Shown here: positions 45,099 through 55,492 of the stretch, one piece after another | How the letters are laid out: every line of letters starts with the position of its first letter | How positions within the stretch are numbered: the first letter of the stretch is position 1 | Assembly: GCA_017506865.1 (NCBI GenBank) | Contig: JAFCMP010000223.1 | Span: forward strand, 310,001 to 374,000 | Length of the DNA stretch: 64,000 nt | Source of the DNA: Tribonema minus | Lineage: Eukaryota; Sar; Xanthophyceae; Tribonematales; Tribonemataceae | Direction of reading: 5' to 3' | Notes under the pieces: generated by a model | Databases searched by the model: none | What the model saw: the letters and a program-made list of their open reading frames with translations, nothing else | What the model was told of the DNA's origin: nothing | Translations under genes and position numbers: made by a program

Positions 45099-47024
45099 AT
45101 GAACGACTGGGCGCGGTACACCTTCAAGGGCGGCTCCTCCTCGGGCGGAGGCGGGGGCGGCGGGGACTCCGGCGGAGGAGGGGGCGGGGGGGGTCCGGGG
45201 GGCACCACCGTCGTCTCCGCGCCTCGAGTGCTGGGCACCGGCAACGACGTCATCTGCACGTTCTCGTCGGAGGAGCGGGACGTGCAGCTGTACCCCAACG
45301 CCCGCGACTGCGTGCTGTCCCTGCCTGACTCCATAAGCTCCGTCAGGGGCATCCGCGCCGTCGCCGCGGAGATGCCCCACACCTCCTTCACCGTCACCAA
45401 ACCGCGCCTGTACTTCAGCGAGAACCACGACGGCGTGTGGGTGCCGTTCTTCTGCGGCATCAGCAGCGGAAACTACGGCGTCGACACATTCACCACCGTC
45501 CTCAACGCCAGCACTCTGAACGCGGTCTGCCTGACGGACGAGTTCGCCACTCCCCGAAACAAGTACGACGTGTCCTACAGCGAGGACTGGGGGCGCATCT
45601 GCGTCGCAGCGGACCGCGCCTGCGACTTCAGCCTCCAGTTCAGGAAGGCCCCGGTGACTGTGGTCGCGGCCAGGATCAACAACACGGCGGCCGGACAGTT
45701 TGTGGACGTCGTCATCAGCGACAAACAGGCGGACCCCCTCAGCGTCGGAGCCGGGGTGCTGCTGACGTTCGGCAAGGGCCTGGTGCCTGTGGCGTGCGTG
45801 GTGAGCGCCGTCGCCGGCGCCGCGCTCAGCCTCACGGTGGTGCCGTCCGTCAAGTCCGTCACCCCCACCGCGACGCTGTCCGAGACGGGGGCGGGCGCGG
45901 GGTCGACGTTCCTGGCCCTCTCCCGCGCCGATCTGATCTCCGCCTTCGGCACGGACGTCCACGGCACTGAGATCCCCGTCGCCACCACCGCGGAGCTCCT
46001 CCCCTTCTCCGGCATATCCGGCTACGACAACCTGGGCGACGTCCTGGGCTTCGGCACGCTGCAGGACCGCACCATCAAGGACCTGGGGGCGAACGCCGTC
46101 GCCGGCCTGCAGAGCCCCTTCGACGACGACACGGGAGCCGTCCTCATCACCACCCATCAGCCCCACTTCTGCGCCCGCAACGACATCGTCCGCATCTCCA
46201 ACAGCGGCACCTTCCTGGACGACGTGCACCAGGTCGTCTCCGCCATCGACGACACGCATCTCAGCGTCACGCCGCTGACTCAGAGGTTCGTCGACAGCAT
46301 GCCGGACCTGGTGGTCTGGGCGGGGGCGGACGCCGCCGGGGACCCTACCGACAGCCCCGTGTGCTTCGACCTGGTGGACTCCGCCGTGGTCAGCGGCATG
46401 AGCAACGGGGAGTTCACGCTGGAGTGCTCGCTCAGGAACAAGCCGGCCTTCGACGTGGGCAGCTTCGTCGGCAAGAAGGTGGGGTTCGCGGGGGACGACC
46501 TGCAGTGGGCGTACGCGGAGGCCGCCTTCGCGGCCATCACCACCACCCCGGGTAGCACCTACCCAGACAGGGCCATCCTGACCGTGCGCTACCCCACGTG
46601 GCTCGTGTCCACCGCCAGCACCCTCTTCGAGAGGGTGGGCAACGCCCTCGTGCACAACTTCAGTCAGGACAACGTGTACTTCCCCTGCCGAGTCATCTCG
46701 CCGGGCCGCTTCGACTTCAGCAGGAGGCGCAGGTACGTCTACGTCGGCCTCAGCATCGACGGCTCGCCCGTGGGGAACGTCATGCACCCCGCTCTGGCCG
46801 GCAAGAAGCTGTTCGCGCGCGTCCCCCTGGGGCTGGGCCAGGGAGTGGTCAACTTCGCCAGCAGGAGCGACCTGGACGGCACCGTCCTGTTCCCCACCGC
46901 CCTCGCGAGGGTGAAGGACCTGGGCTTCACCGTCGTGGACGCCTCGGGGGCGCCCTACGAGTTCCTCGGTGCCGAGTACTCCATCACCCTCGAGTTCCAG
47001 CTCGACGACGCCGCGAAGAATTGA
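45099..47024 (+). CDS. NCLDV-type minor structural (capsid-associated/penton-like) protein
   Basis: 641 residues. A Gly/Ser-rich N-terminal tail (~8-40) leads to a segment typical of a structural protein found across algal and amoebal giant viruses. It includes SSEERDVQLYPNARDCVLSL, then SVRGIRAVAAEMPHTSFTV and the GNYGVDTFTTVLNASTLNAV turn. The C-terminus has RYVYVGLSIDGSPVGNV, KLFARVPLGLGQGVVNF and LGFTVVDASGAPYEFLGAEY, then SITLEFQLDD, the usual closing motif of that family. The central ~300 residues are an insertion rich in beta structure. No membrane segment. Family members are virion components; the exact capsid position is not known from sequence. This is one of the strongest viral markers here. 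Confidence 0.75.
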   Translation: MNDWARYTFKGGSSSGGGGGGGDSGGGGGGGGPGGTTVVSAPRVLGTGNDVICTFSSEERDVQLYPNARDCVLSLPDSISSVRGIRAVAAEMPHTSFTVTKPRLYFSENHDGVWVPFFCGISSGNYGVDTFTTVLNASTLNAVCLTDEFATPRNKYDVSYSEDWGRICVAADRACDFSLQFRKAPVTVVAARINNTAAGQFVDVVISDKQADPLSVGAGVLLTFGKGLVPVACVVSAVAGAALSLTVVPSVKSVTPTATLSETGAGAGSTFLALSRADLISAFGTDVHGTEIPVATTAELLPFSGISGYDNLGDVLGFGTLQDRTIKDLGANAVAGLQSPFDDDTGAVLITTHQPHFCARNDIVRISNSGTFLDDVHQVVSAIDDTHLSVTPLTQRFVDSMPDLVVWAGADAAGDPTDSPVCFDLVDSAVVSGMSNGEFTLECSLRNKPAFDVGSFVGKKVGFAGDDLQWAYAEAAFAAITTTPGSTYPDRAILTVRYPTWLVSTASTLFERVGNALVHNFSQDNVYFPCRVISPGRFDFSRRRRYVYVGLSIDGSPVGNVMHPALAGKKLFARVPLGLGQGVVNFASRSDLDGTVLFPTALARVKDLGFTVVDASGAPYEFLGAEYSITLEFQLDDAAKN

Positions 47025-47053
47025 GAAGGCCGTCAAACTCCGGAGCGATGTGC

Positions 47054-47064
47054 TTTTTTTTGTG
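47054..47064 (+). promoter_or_regulatory. T8-GTG motif before the FG-GAP giant gene
   Basis: gcttttttttgtgagctgc, in the 66-bp gap after the minor structural gene, ends 26 nt before the ATG at 47091. Confidence 0.55.
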
Positions 47065-47090
47065 AGCTGCTCTGAAAACGAGCCCTCCGC

Positions 47091-50000
47091 ATGTCTGCGC
47101 CTTCCGGGGGCACGATCGGCCTGCCCGGCGGCAGCGTGCGGACAGAGGCCGCCATCACCGTGACCCTGTCGTCGCTGGGCACGGACGGCATCACCTACAA
47201 CTACTTCCTCTCGTCGTGCGCCACCGATTCCGTGGGCGGCGCCATGACCAACGTGATCGGCCTGGACGCCGTCACGACCGCTCAGACCAAGACCATGTAC
47301 AGACTGACCCCCAGCGCCAGCTACTGGCTGTTCATCAGAGCCCAGAATGCGGCCACGCTGGCGTACACCCCCGTCACCACCTCCGGGGTGCTGCTGACGA
47401 CGGTGGCGGGCGCGGCGCCAGCCGTCTCCTCGCTCTTCGCAAACGGCTTGTCCGCCTCCAGCGCCAGCTTCACCATGTCCTTCAGTCCCGGCACGGACGC
47501 GGACTACGCCTACTACCTGTCCACCTGCCCGACCGACGACCCCAACGGAGTCATGACGAACCGCAAGAGCATCCCGAGCAGCCCCTCCGGCAACATTTCT
47601 GCCAACGTCGGCGGGCTGGCAAAGAACACCCAGTACTTTGCGTTCGTGAGAGCCCAGAACGTGCACACCGGGGTCTACACGGTGCTGAACTCCAGCGGCG
47701 CTTCGACGATGACGTCGAACTCGGCATCGACGCTGCCGGTCGCGTCCGCCCCCACAGTCAGCGCCGTCACGAGCACCACCGCGAGCGCCACCGCCACCAT
47801 CACCTCGCTGGGAACCAATCAGTCCCGCACGTACTTCCTCAGCAGATGCAGCACCAGTCCTCCTACGGGCGACATGGTGAACGTGGCGCAGCTGCAGGCC
47901 GCCACCGGGGCTCAGAGCAGGTACGTCGCGGGGCTGATACCGGGCTCCGTGCAGTACCTGTACATCCGCGCCAGGAACACCGGCACCGGAGAGTACACTG
48001 TGCTGAACGCGACGGGAGCGGAGGTCGTGACGGCAGCGGCCAGGCCCGTCAACGAACGCGCGTACTTGACCGCCAGTGACTTCAGCGATACCTCCATCGT
48101 CGCCAGCTACCTCGGCCCTGTCGCCGTGAGCGGGAGCTACGCGATCCTGGGCGCGTACGGCAAGGATTCGCTGGGCATCTCCAACGCCGGCGGCGCCTAC
48201 GCATTCGAGCTGAACGCGACGACAGGAGCGTGGGAGGAGAAGGCGGTGCTGGAGACGCAGGGCTTTGCCTCGGATGCGGCCGGCAAGGCGGTGGCGATCA
48301 GCGGGACGTACGCCGCGGCGGGAGCACCGAGCAGGCTGGCGGGGGGCATCGCGTACGTGTACGAGCGGAACGCCGGCACCTCAGCGTGGCAGCAGAAGGC
48401 GGTGCTTCGAGCGAGCGACACGCTGCCCGGCGACTCTTTCGGCGCCTCGATCGCCATGACGGGCACCTACTGCTTCGTCGGGGCGAGCAACAGGTGGAGC
48501 AGGGGCACCGCCAGCGGGGGTGTGTACGTCTTCCAGCGCAACGCCGGCAGCGGGGCGTGGGAGGAGGTCGCGATAGTCACGGCCAGCGACGAGACTGCGA
48601 GCTGCCAGTTCGGGGAGGCCGTCGCCGCGGACGGGACGTACCTGATCGTCGGTTCCAGCGGGAAGGGCACTCTCGGCAGCGCCTACGTGTTCGAGCGCGA
48701 CGCCAGCACGGGAGTGTGGACGGAGAAGGCCGTCCTGGTCCCGTCGGATTCGGTCGCCAATTCCAACACTTTCGGGGAGAGCGTGGCGCTCAAGGGGTCG
48801 GTAGCCGTGGTGGGAGCTCCCAGCAGGACGGGCAGCAGCGGGGTGTACGTGTACGAGCGCTCCGCCGGGGGGGCGTGGCAGAGCAAGGCCGTGGTGACGG
48901 GGGTCAGCGGCGTGTTCACGGGTCGCCTCGGAGGCAGCGTCGCCATCGACGGGGACTACCTCCTGGCGGGCGCGGACACGACGGCCACTCAGCAGGGCGT
49001 GGCGTGCATATACAAGCGAAACACGACATCGGGGGTCTGGGAGGACAAGGGGTGGCTGACGGCATCGGACGCGGCGATAAGCGACAAGCTGGGCTCGTAC
49101 GTGGCGCTGTCGGGCCAGACCGCCTTCGTCTCCTCCCCCTTCCACAGCGTCGCCGGGGTGCTCAACGCCGGCAGGACGGTGGTGTACGACCTGCCCTCGC
49201 TGTCAGCGTCGCCGCCCGGGACCGCGTCGCTGTCCCTCTCGAACGTCAACCTGACGACCGCGACTGCGACGGTGTCGCTGTCTTCCCTCGGGACGGACGC
49301 CAATTGGACGTACAGCGTGAGCAGGGCGACCCAGAATCTGACCACGGCCACCATGACGAGCTGCGGGACGCTGCTGGCACAGACGGGGCCCCAGACGGTC
49401 GCCATCACGGGGCTGACGTCGGGCAGCACCTACTACATGTTCGTGACCGCCGCGAACACTGCCGGAGGCACCAGGGTCCTGACCTCGACGGGATGGGGGG
49501 TGACCATGCCGGCGCTGCTGGCTCCCGCGGGGGCTGCAATCGCCGTCGACTCCGTGACCGCGGCCGCGACCTCCGCCTCCGTGTCCGTCGCCCTCACCAC
49601 CATCGGCACCAACGCCGCGTACGAGTACTACCTCAGCCGGGCGGGCTCCAATTCGACTGCTGCGGCCATGACGGATTTGGGAGCTCTGCTGGCGGGGACG
49701 GACACGCAGACCCTCGCTGTCACCGGCCTTGCCAGCGGCAGCACGTACTACCTGTTCGCGAGGGCCAAGAACACAAGCACGGGGACCTACGTCTACATGA
49801 ACGCCACGGGCGTCCCGCTGTACTGCAATGCACTGGCTCCGGCGAGCGGGATCGTGACTGTGGCGGTGAAGGGGCCGGACACGGCAGCGGTGAAAGTCAC
49901 CCTGGGGACCATCGGCTCCACCGCCGTGTACCGGTACGTGGTCAGCCGCAGCCCGGGCAGCTCTTCCGCGGGGGCGATGACGGACTGCGGGGATGCGCTG

Positions 50001-53000
50001 GCGCAGAACGCGACCCAGCCCGTGGTCCTCAGCGGGCTGGCCCCGGCCAGGACGTACTACCTCTTCGTCAGGGCGCAGAACGTGGGCACGGGTCAGTACA
50101 CTTGCCTCACGGCCACCGGGACGCAGCTGATCACGGCGAGCTCCCCCTCCTCAGGCTACGCTCTCCCCGAGCTCTTCGAGGACAGCGCTGGCGCTCACGG
50201 GGATAAGTACGGCGGCAGCGTGGCGGCCAGTGGGAGTTGCGTTGCGATCGGAGCTCACGCCAAGGACAGGAACGGGGTGATCAACACGGGAGCGGTCTTC
50301 TTGTACGACTCGGTGGACGGAGAAAGGCGGGAGTCAGTGCTCGTGGGTCCCGACGCGGTCTCCGAACAGTTCGGCCAGACCGTTGCCGTCACGGACTCGT
50401 ACCTCGCCGTCGGAGCTCCCATGAAGAGTTCGGATGGCAACACTTTCAACGGGGGCGTCTACCTGTACGAGCGCAACTCGGGGACTGCCGCATGGGACGC
50501 GAAGACCGAACTGAAGCCCAGCAACGCCCCGGCGACCGCTGACCAGTTCGGATCCTCCGTCAGCCTGTGCGACACGTACCTGGCCGTAGGCGCGAGCGGA
50601 AAGGCGTCGAGCGCAGGACGCATGTACGTGTACGAGAGGGATGCGGGCACCGGTGTGTGGGGCGAGAAGATCCTGACGAGCGACGCGGTCGCCGGAGATG
50701 CCCTGGGCGCATCGTGCTGCCTGGATGTCACCTACCTGATTGCCGGCTCCACCAACAGGAAGAACGGCTTCTCGGTCGCTGCCGGGGGCGCGTACGTGTT
50801 CGAACGCGACGGGGCCGGCGCATGGACCCAGAAGACCAAGCTGTTCGCCAGCGACGGATTGGCGGGCGACCTCTTCGGCTGCTCCGTCGGCGTGAGTGGG
50901 CGCTATGCGGTCGTCGGCGCGTACAACAAGGCCCAGGGAGGCAAAGCGCAGTGCGGCTGCGCGTACGTCTTCGAGCGAGACACCGGCACGGGTGCCTGGA
51001 GCCAGAAGGCGGCGCTCTACCCGCCGCAGTTCGAGACCGCCATGCAGTTCGGCTACAGCGTTTCCATAAGGGGGGGTGTGATCGCGGTGGGCGCGCCCGG
51101 CAAGAAGTGCGGGGAAGCGACGCTCGTCGGGGCCACGTACGTCTTCACGCGCAACTCCACCTCGCAAGCCTGGGAGTACGTGACCGCGGTCACAGCGCCG
51201 GCAGGCGGGACCTCCGACTCGTTCGGCAAGGCGACGACGTGGACGAGCGCAGGCGAGCTCCTCGTGGGCGCGTCGACGGCCGGCCCGGGCGCACTTCAGA
51301 AGGGCAAGGCGTACGCGTTCGCGCCCTGCTCGCCCGCTCCGCCCTCCTCCGTGACGCTGTCCGTCCGCAACGTGGGAACCACGACAGCGCGCGCAGCTGT
51401 GTGCATCGGAAGCGTGGGCTTCGATGCCGCGTACAGCTACGCGGTCAGCTGGAGCTCGTCCGACTCGCCTGCAGCGCCCATGACCGATTGCGGTGCGGTG
51501 CAGGCCAGCGGCGCTGAGCAGCTCGTGCGCGTCAGCGGGCTCTCGCCTGCGACGACGTACTACCTGTTTGTGCGGGCCACGAACGCGGCGACGCAAGTTT
51601 GCAGCGTGATCAGCCAGAGCGCGCTGCTGAGAACCGGATCTGCGGCGGCGGTGGTGACGCAGGGCCCGACCCTGACGCCGACGGCAGCTGGCGACGGCTA
51701 CTACGGCACCACGGTCGCAGTGGGGGCGCAGTACGCGGCGGTCAGCGCCAAGCTGATGACGGTCAACAACAACGTCGGCGTCGGCGGAGTGTACGTGTAC
51801 GCCTCGGTCGCCGGGGCGTGGCAGCAGGAGACCGTGCTGACCCCCGGCGACTGCCTGACCGGCGACGCGTTCGGAGGCCGTGCGGCGTTCGGCTCCGTCG
51901 CCCTCGCTGTGGACGGGGAGCGCATCGCCGTCGGAGCGTACCTGAGGGATGCGGGACCGGTGTCGGGGTCGAACTCGGGGGCCGTGTACGTGTTCGAAAA
52001 GGCGGCGGGAACTTGGCAGCAGACGGTGCTGCCGAACCCCGACGCCGCCTCCAATGCCAACCTCGGCTACGCAGTCGCGATGCAGGGGGATTGGGTGTTC
52101 GGCAGTGCCCCGGGGAGCTCGTCCAGCACCGGCTCCGTCCTCATCTGGAAGGAAGACGCCGCCGCGGGGACGTGGTCCCGCGTGCAGGTGCTCACTCGAG
52201 CGGGGGCGGCTGCCTTCGATACATTCGGGAAGGCTCTGGCGGTGTGCGGTGACGTGCTGGCCGTCGGCGCCTACTGGGCCACGTCGAAGGGGTGCATCAG
52301 GGCGGGCGCGGTCGTCGTGTTCGAGCGGAACGTCAGCACGGACAGTTGGGAGGAGACTGCCACCGTGGTGCCAGATGATGCGGAGGTCACGCTTTCCATG
52401 TTCGGCAGCGCCGTGGCGCTCAGCGAGGACTACATGGCGGTGGCGGGCGGTCAGTACATGGACCAGGTGTACATCTACAAGCGCGATGCCGGCACGGGGG
52501 CCTGGAGCCAGAGCGCCAAGGTGGGATCCAGTTCCTATGCGGGCTCGCCGACGGGCATCACGCTGGCTCTGTGCGACCGCGGGCTGCTGGTGGGCGACGC
52601 CTCCGGGCCCGACGGCAACAGCAAGGGCAGCGCGTGCTTCTACCAGCGCATGCGCAACGGAGAGTGGCGGGAGACCGCCCAGCTGCAGCTGAGCGATGGC
52701 GCCGACGGCGACTACTTCGGAGAGGCGTGCGCCATGAGTGGCACTCAGGCTCTTGTGGGGGCGAGCAGGCGGTCGTTCGGTGGGTACAAGGACGCCGGAC
52801 TCGTGTACAGCTACGACATCCAGCCCGTCGTCGACGATTCCGCGACGCCCCCCAGCGGCGGCTCGCTGACATTCGGCACGGTCTCCACTGCCACCATGGC
52901 TGTCACGCCCTCAGTGTCGTACGGTGGCGCGGGCGACACCTTCGTCTTCAGGGTCGCCTACGGCCCCGATGCCGACACTGTCACGGGTTCCGTCCCCTTC

Positions 53001-54317
53001 GCCCTTGATGGGGGGGCCATCGCCGTGACGGGTCTGCAGCCCTCCACGAGCTACGTCTGGACCGTGCAGTGGTCCTCCGATCAGACCACGTGGGCGTCCA
53101 TCTCCGCCCCCGCCACCCGAGCCACGGCGGACAGGCTGCCGAGCGGCGGCTCTCTGTCGTTCGGTCCCTCCGCTGTGACCACCGCGGCTGTCACCCCGTC
53201 CGTGACGGACTCCGGAACGGGCCCGGCGTACTTCTTCAGGGTGGCGTACGGCCGCGATCAGAGCGCCGCCGACGGCTCCGCGTCCTTCGTGATCGGGCAG
53301 GGGCAGCTCGTGATCTCCGGGCTGAAGGCGGGCACGGCGTACCACTGGGTGGTGCAGTACTCCGCGGACGGGGCGATCTGGACTCCCGCGTCCGCCGTGC
53401 AGACCCACAGCACCTTGCCGGCGGTGAGCGGCACGGCGTCCGTCGCCAACGCCATCAGCGGCCCTGTCGGGTCCATCGTCATCACGCCCGGCGGAGGCGA
53501 CGGGACGTATCAGTACCTGTGGGCGACCGCGGCGGGCGCGCCCGTCCCCGGAGCCTCGGGCACCGCAGCGGCGGACCTGGCCGCGGGAGACTACACGTGC
53601 ACGATCATCAGCGCGGGCAGCTCGACGGTTCTGCGCGTTCTCGTGGTGGGCCAGGCCTCCGTCGCGACCCTGCCCACGGTGGCGGCCCTGTCGTGGCCGG
53701 TCGTCCCGGACGCGACTTTCTACGCCGTCAAGTACAGAGTCAAGGGGGCCAGGGAGTGGGGGCAGCCTCAGACGACGCTGGGCACGAGGTTCTCCGTCTC
53801 CCACCTGTCGCCCGAGCAGGAGTACGAGTTCGAGGTGTCGGCGGGGCTGACCAGCGGTCCCGCGGCTGCCAAGCGCTTCGAGGCGACGGCGTCCACCACT
53901 GCAGCAACGCTGCAGAACCTGACGACCGCTCAGCCGTATGCGGACGCCACGGGCAGGATCGACCTGACGAAGGTGGAGGCGATGGGAAGCCTGACGAAGG
54001 ACGAGGTGGCTTACAAGGTCCTGAAGGCCGGGGACAAGGTGACGACGCGCGTCGTGCTCCCGAAGGGCACTGCACAGACCCTCGACGGGGTGGTCGTGAA
54101 GGCCGGCGCCACCGTTGACCCTCGCTCAGCGCAGGCGTGCGTCCTGTCGTTCGATCCCGCGGTGTCGGGCCAGTCCGTCACCCTCGCCAACGCAGGCGTG
54201 AGTAAGGTGATCGCCTACGACCCAGGCGCCTCCAAGATCGTGGTGGACGGGGTCGTCCTCAGCATCGGCGACTCGTTCATGGTGGGCTCCATGAAGATTA
54301 CGGTGGGGGAGGAGTGA
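47091..54317 (+). CDS. Giant FG-GAP beta-propeller and fibronectin-III repeat protein
   Basis: 2408 residues from the ATG at 47091. FNIII-like units (motif PGS.YYLFVRAQN.GT) alternate with three blocks of FG-GAP repeats, each repeat reading like GDSFGASIAMTGTYCFVGAS with GGVYVFQRNAGSGAWEE. The blocks are at roughly 315-720, 1030-1425 and 1525-1890, resembling integrin-alpha-type seven-bladed propellers with several Ca-binding-like D.D loops. Later come two FNIII-like units, one SprB-like unit (VGSIVITPGGGDGTYQYLW), another FNIII and a ~120-residue C-terminal domain (KVEAMGSLTKDEVAYKVL). No signal peptide or TM. It follows the minor structural gene in the same direction. It is probably a very large virion surface protein for host adhesion; function is inferred from architecture. 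Confidence 0.82.
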   Translation: MSAPSGGTIGLPGGSVRTEAAITVTLSSLGTDGITYNYFLSSCATDSVGGAMTNVIGLDAVTTAQTKTMYRLTPSASYWLFIRAQNAATLAYTPVTTSGVLLTTVAGAAPAVSSLFANGLSASSASFTMSFSPGTDADYAYYLSTCPTDDPNGVMTNRKSIPSSPSGNISANVGGLAKNTQYFAFVRAQNVHTGVYTVLNSSGASTMTSNSASTLPVASAPTVSAVTSTTASATATITSLGTNQSRTYFLSRCSTSPPTGDMVNVAQLQAATGAQSRYVAGLIPGSVQYLYIRARNTGTGEYTVLNATGAEVVTAAARPVNERAYLTASDFSDTSIVASYLGPVAVSGSYAILGAYGKDSLGISNAGGAYAFELNATTGAWEEKAVLETQGFASDAAGKAVAISGTYAAAGAPSRLAGGIAYVYERNAGTSAWQQKAVLRASDTLPGDSFGASIAMTGTYCFVGASNRWSRGTASGGVYVFQRNAGSGAWEEVAIVTASDETASCQFGEAVAADGTYLIVGSSGKGTLGSAYVFERDASTGVWTEKAVLVPSDSVANSNTFGESVALKGSVAVVGAPSRTGSSGVYVYERSAGGAWQSKAVVTGVSGVFTGRLGGSVAIDGDYLLAGADTTATQQGVACIYKRNTTSGVWEDKGWLTASDAAISDKLGSYVALSGQTAFVSSPFHSVAGVLNAGRTVVYDLPSLSASPPGTASLSLSNVNLTTATATVSLSSLGTDANWTYSVSRATQNLTTATMTSCGTLLAQTGPQTVAITGLTSGSTYYMFVTAANTAGGTRVLTSTGWGVTMPALLAPAGAAIAVDSVTAAATSASVSVALTTIGTNAAYEYYLSRAGSNSTAAAMTDLGALLAGTDTQTLAVTGLASGSTYYLFARAKNTSTGTYVYMNATGVPLYCNALAPASGIVTVAVKGPDTAAVKVTLGTIGSTAVYRYVVSRSPGSSSAGAMTDCGDALAQNATQPVVLSGLAPARTYYLFVRAQNVGTGQYTCLTATGTQLITASSPSSGYALPELFEDSAGAHGDKYGGSVAASGSCVAIGAHAKDRNGVINTGAVFLYDSVDGERRESVLVGPDAVSEQFGQTVAVTDSYLAVGAPMKSSDGNTFNGGVYLYERNSGTAAWDAKTELKPSNAPATADQFGSSVSLCDTYLAVGASGKASSAGRMYVYERDAGTGVWGEKILTSDAVAGDALGASCCLDVTYLIAGSTNRKNGFSVAAGGAYVFERDGAGAWTQKTKLFASDGLAGDLFGCSVGVSGRYAVVGAYNKAQGGKAQCGCAYVFERDTGTGAWSQKAALYPPQFETAMQFGYSVSIRGGVIAVGAPGKKCGEATLVGATYVFTRNSTSQAWEYVTAVTAPAGGTSDSFGKATTWTSAGELLVGASTAGPGALQKGKAYAFAPCSPAPPSSVTLSVRNVGTTTARAAVCIGSVGFDAAYSYAVSWSSSDSPAAPMTDCGAVQASGAEQLVRVSGLSPATTYYLFVRATNAATQVCSVISQSALLRTGSAAAVVTQGPTLTPTAAGDGYYGTTVAVGAQYAAVSAKLMTVNNNVGVGGVYVYASVAGAWQQETVLTPGDCLTGDAFGGRAAFGSVALAVDGERIAVGAYLRDAGPVSGSNSGAVYVFEKAAGTWQQTVLPNPDAASNANLGYAVAMQGDWVFGSAPGSSSSTGSVLIWKEDAAAGTWSRVQVLTRAGAAAFDTFGKALAVCGDVLAVGAYWATSKGCIRAGAVVVFERNVSTDSWEETATVVPDDAEVTLSMFGSAVALSEDYMAVAGGQYMDQVYIYKRDAGTGAWSQSAKVGSSSYAGSPTGITLALCDRGLLVGDASGPDGNSKGSACFYQRMRNGEWRETAQLQLSDGADGDYFGEACAMSGTQALVGASRRSFGGYKDAGLVYSYDIQPVVDDSATPPSGGSLTFGTVSTATMAVTPSVSYGGAGDTFVFRVAYGPDADTVTGSVPFALDGGAIAVTGLQPSTSYVWTVQWSSDQTTWASISAPATRATADRLPSGGSLSFGPSAVTTAAVTPSVTDSGTGPAYFFRVAYGRDQSAADGSASFVIGQGQLVISGLKAGTAYHWVVQYSADGAIWTPASAVQTHSTLPAVSGTASVANAISGPVGSIVITPGGGDGTYQYLWATAAGAPVPGASGTAAADLAAGDYTCTIISAGSSTVLRVLVVGQASVATLPTVAALSWPVVPDATFYAVKYRVKGAREWGQPQTTLGTRFSVSHLSPEQEYEFEVSAGLTSGPAAAKRFEATASTTAATLQNLTTAQPYADATGRIDLTKVEAMGSLTKDEVAYKVLKAGDKVTTRVVLPKGTAQTLDGVVVKAGATVDPRSAQACVLSFDPAVSGQSVTLANAGVSKVIAYDPGASKIVVDGVVLSIGDSFMVGSMKITVGEE

Positions 54318-54555
54318 AGCGCCCGAGGCCGTCGACATTGTAGCAGCATTTCGAAATACACCAAGTCGACATCACCGCTCGCCGCTGCCGCTCCGCAACC
54401 CGGCAGATGGCACAACTTCGCTCCGAGTGTCGTCATCGAGAGCCTGAACGCGTACATTTGCATGCAAGCCTTCTTCAAGTGATCGCTGAAGCAGCAGCAG
54501 GCAAGGCAACGAGTTCGAGTCGGGCACTGGATGTGAGAAGATCATCGCGGTGCAT
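54318..54555. other. Convergent intergenic gap
   Basis: 238 bp between the stop of the FG-GAP gene and the stop of the next minus-strand gene. No gene or clear terminator is seen. Confidence 0.4.
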
Positions 54556-55464
54556 TCATGAGTGTCTCGCAACGGTCTCCAGGGCATCGACGACCTTCTC
54601 GAGGAAGTCGCCGTCCCCGCACTCCCCGATCGCCGTGACCGCGCACGCATCGACGAAGCCTCGGTGGCGTTCGTAGAAGCTGAAAAGGTTCTCCCGATTG
54701 GCGCTGTGTTCGAACCTCGTCGTCTCGTACTCCAAGCCAGCGAATGTCATCCTCGTGAGCACGATGCCGTGCGTCTGGTCGCACGTGTACGCCTCCGTGC
54801 CGGTGTGCCCTTCCTCGCCGTTGTATTGACACGCGATGCCTCCTCGATCCTCAAAGTTGGTCAGGAAACGGTCCTTGACGGCCCTCGTGCAGAGGAAGCT
54901 GATGTACGGTCGTTGTTCGACCGTGCCCATCGAGTCCTCTGGCAGTGCGAGCACCTGCGCGTGCTGCGTGAAGTGTTGGTGACCCGGGCAACGACATGGC
55001 TCCGATTCCGCCAGGGACGAGTACACGGTGTTGATCAACCTCGCCCTGTGGACGGCCCCCCTCTTGGAGCACTGGCCGTCGATGCTGATCACGGTCGCGT
55101 TGAGCTTCATGACGACACGCAGGGACCACGACGCGTTCTCCGCGAGGATACTCTTCCGGCACGACATGTGCATCGCATCGCGGCCCGCCGATGCTCGGCG
55201 CCACCACTTGGCGTTCTCGCGAAGCAGCCTCTGCATCGTCTGACTCAGCCAGCGCTCAGAATCGCTCTGGCAGGATGGAAGTGACTGGTCGTACGGCAGC
55301 GCGAGCGGGGGTGCCCGGTGCGTGACGGAACGTTTGCCGTGCCAGCGAGTGCTGCTGCGGTCCGCGGAGCCCTGGTGGCCCGTCCCGACACGGCGGCTGT
55401 CACGAGAACGCAGACGCATTCGGCAAAACGAGATTGATCTCCGAGGGCGAGGGCGTGCATTCAC
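54556..55464 (-). CDS. Unknown Cys-containing protein
   Basis: 302 residues if the ATG at 55464 is used. That start leaves 28 bp to the preceding gene on the same strand, which fits the compact layout, but internal Met starts (about 55416 or 55236) are possible. The N-terminal 80 residues are Arg/Ser-rich and low in order. The better-ordered part has VVMKLNATVISIDGQCSKRG, LINTVYSSLAES, QRPYISFLCTRAVKDRFLTN and EYETTRFEHSANRENLFSFY. Six or more Cys are scattered, without a recognisable zinc pattern. No family is recognised. Confidence 0.5.
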   Translation of the reverse strand: MNARPRPRRSISFCRMRLRSRDSRRVGTGHQGSADRSSTRWHGKRSVTHRAPPLALPYDQSLPSCQSDSERWLSQTMQRLLRENAKWWRRASAGRDAMHMSCRKSILAENASWSLRVVMKLNATVISIDGQCSKRGAVHRARLINTVYSSLAESEPCRCPGHQHFTQHAQVLALPEDSMGTVEQRPYISFLCTRAVKDRFLTNFEDRGGIACQYNGEEGHTGTEAYTCDQTHGIVLTRMTFAGLEYETTRFEHSANRENLFSFYERHRGFVDACAVTAIGECGDGDFLEKVVDALETVARHS

Positions 55465-55492
55465 TCAGCGCGGGCAGTGGTGCCACTTGGAG

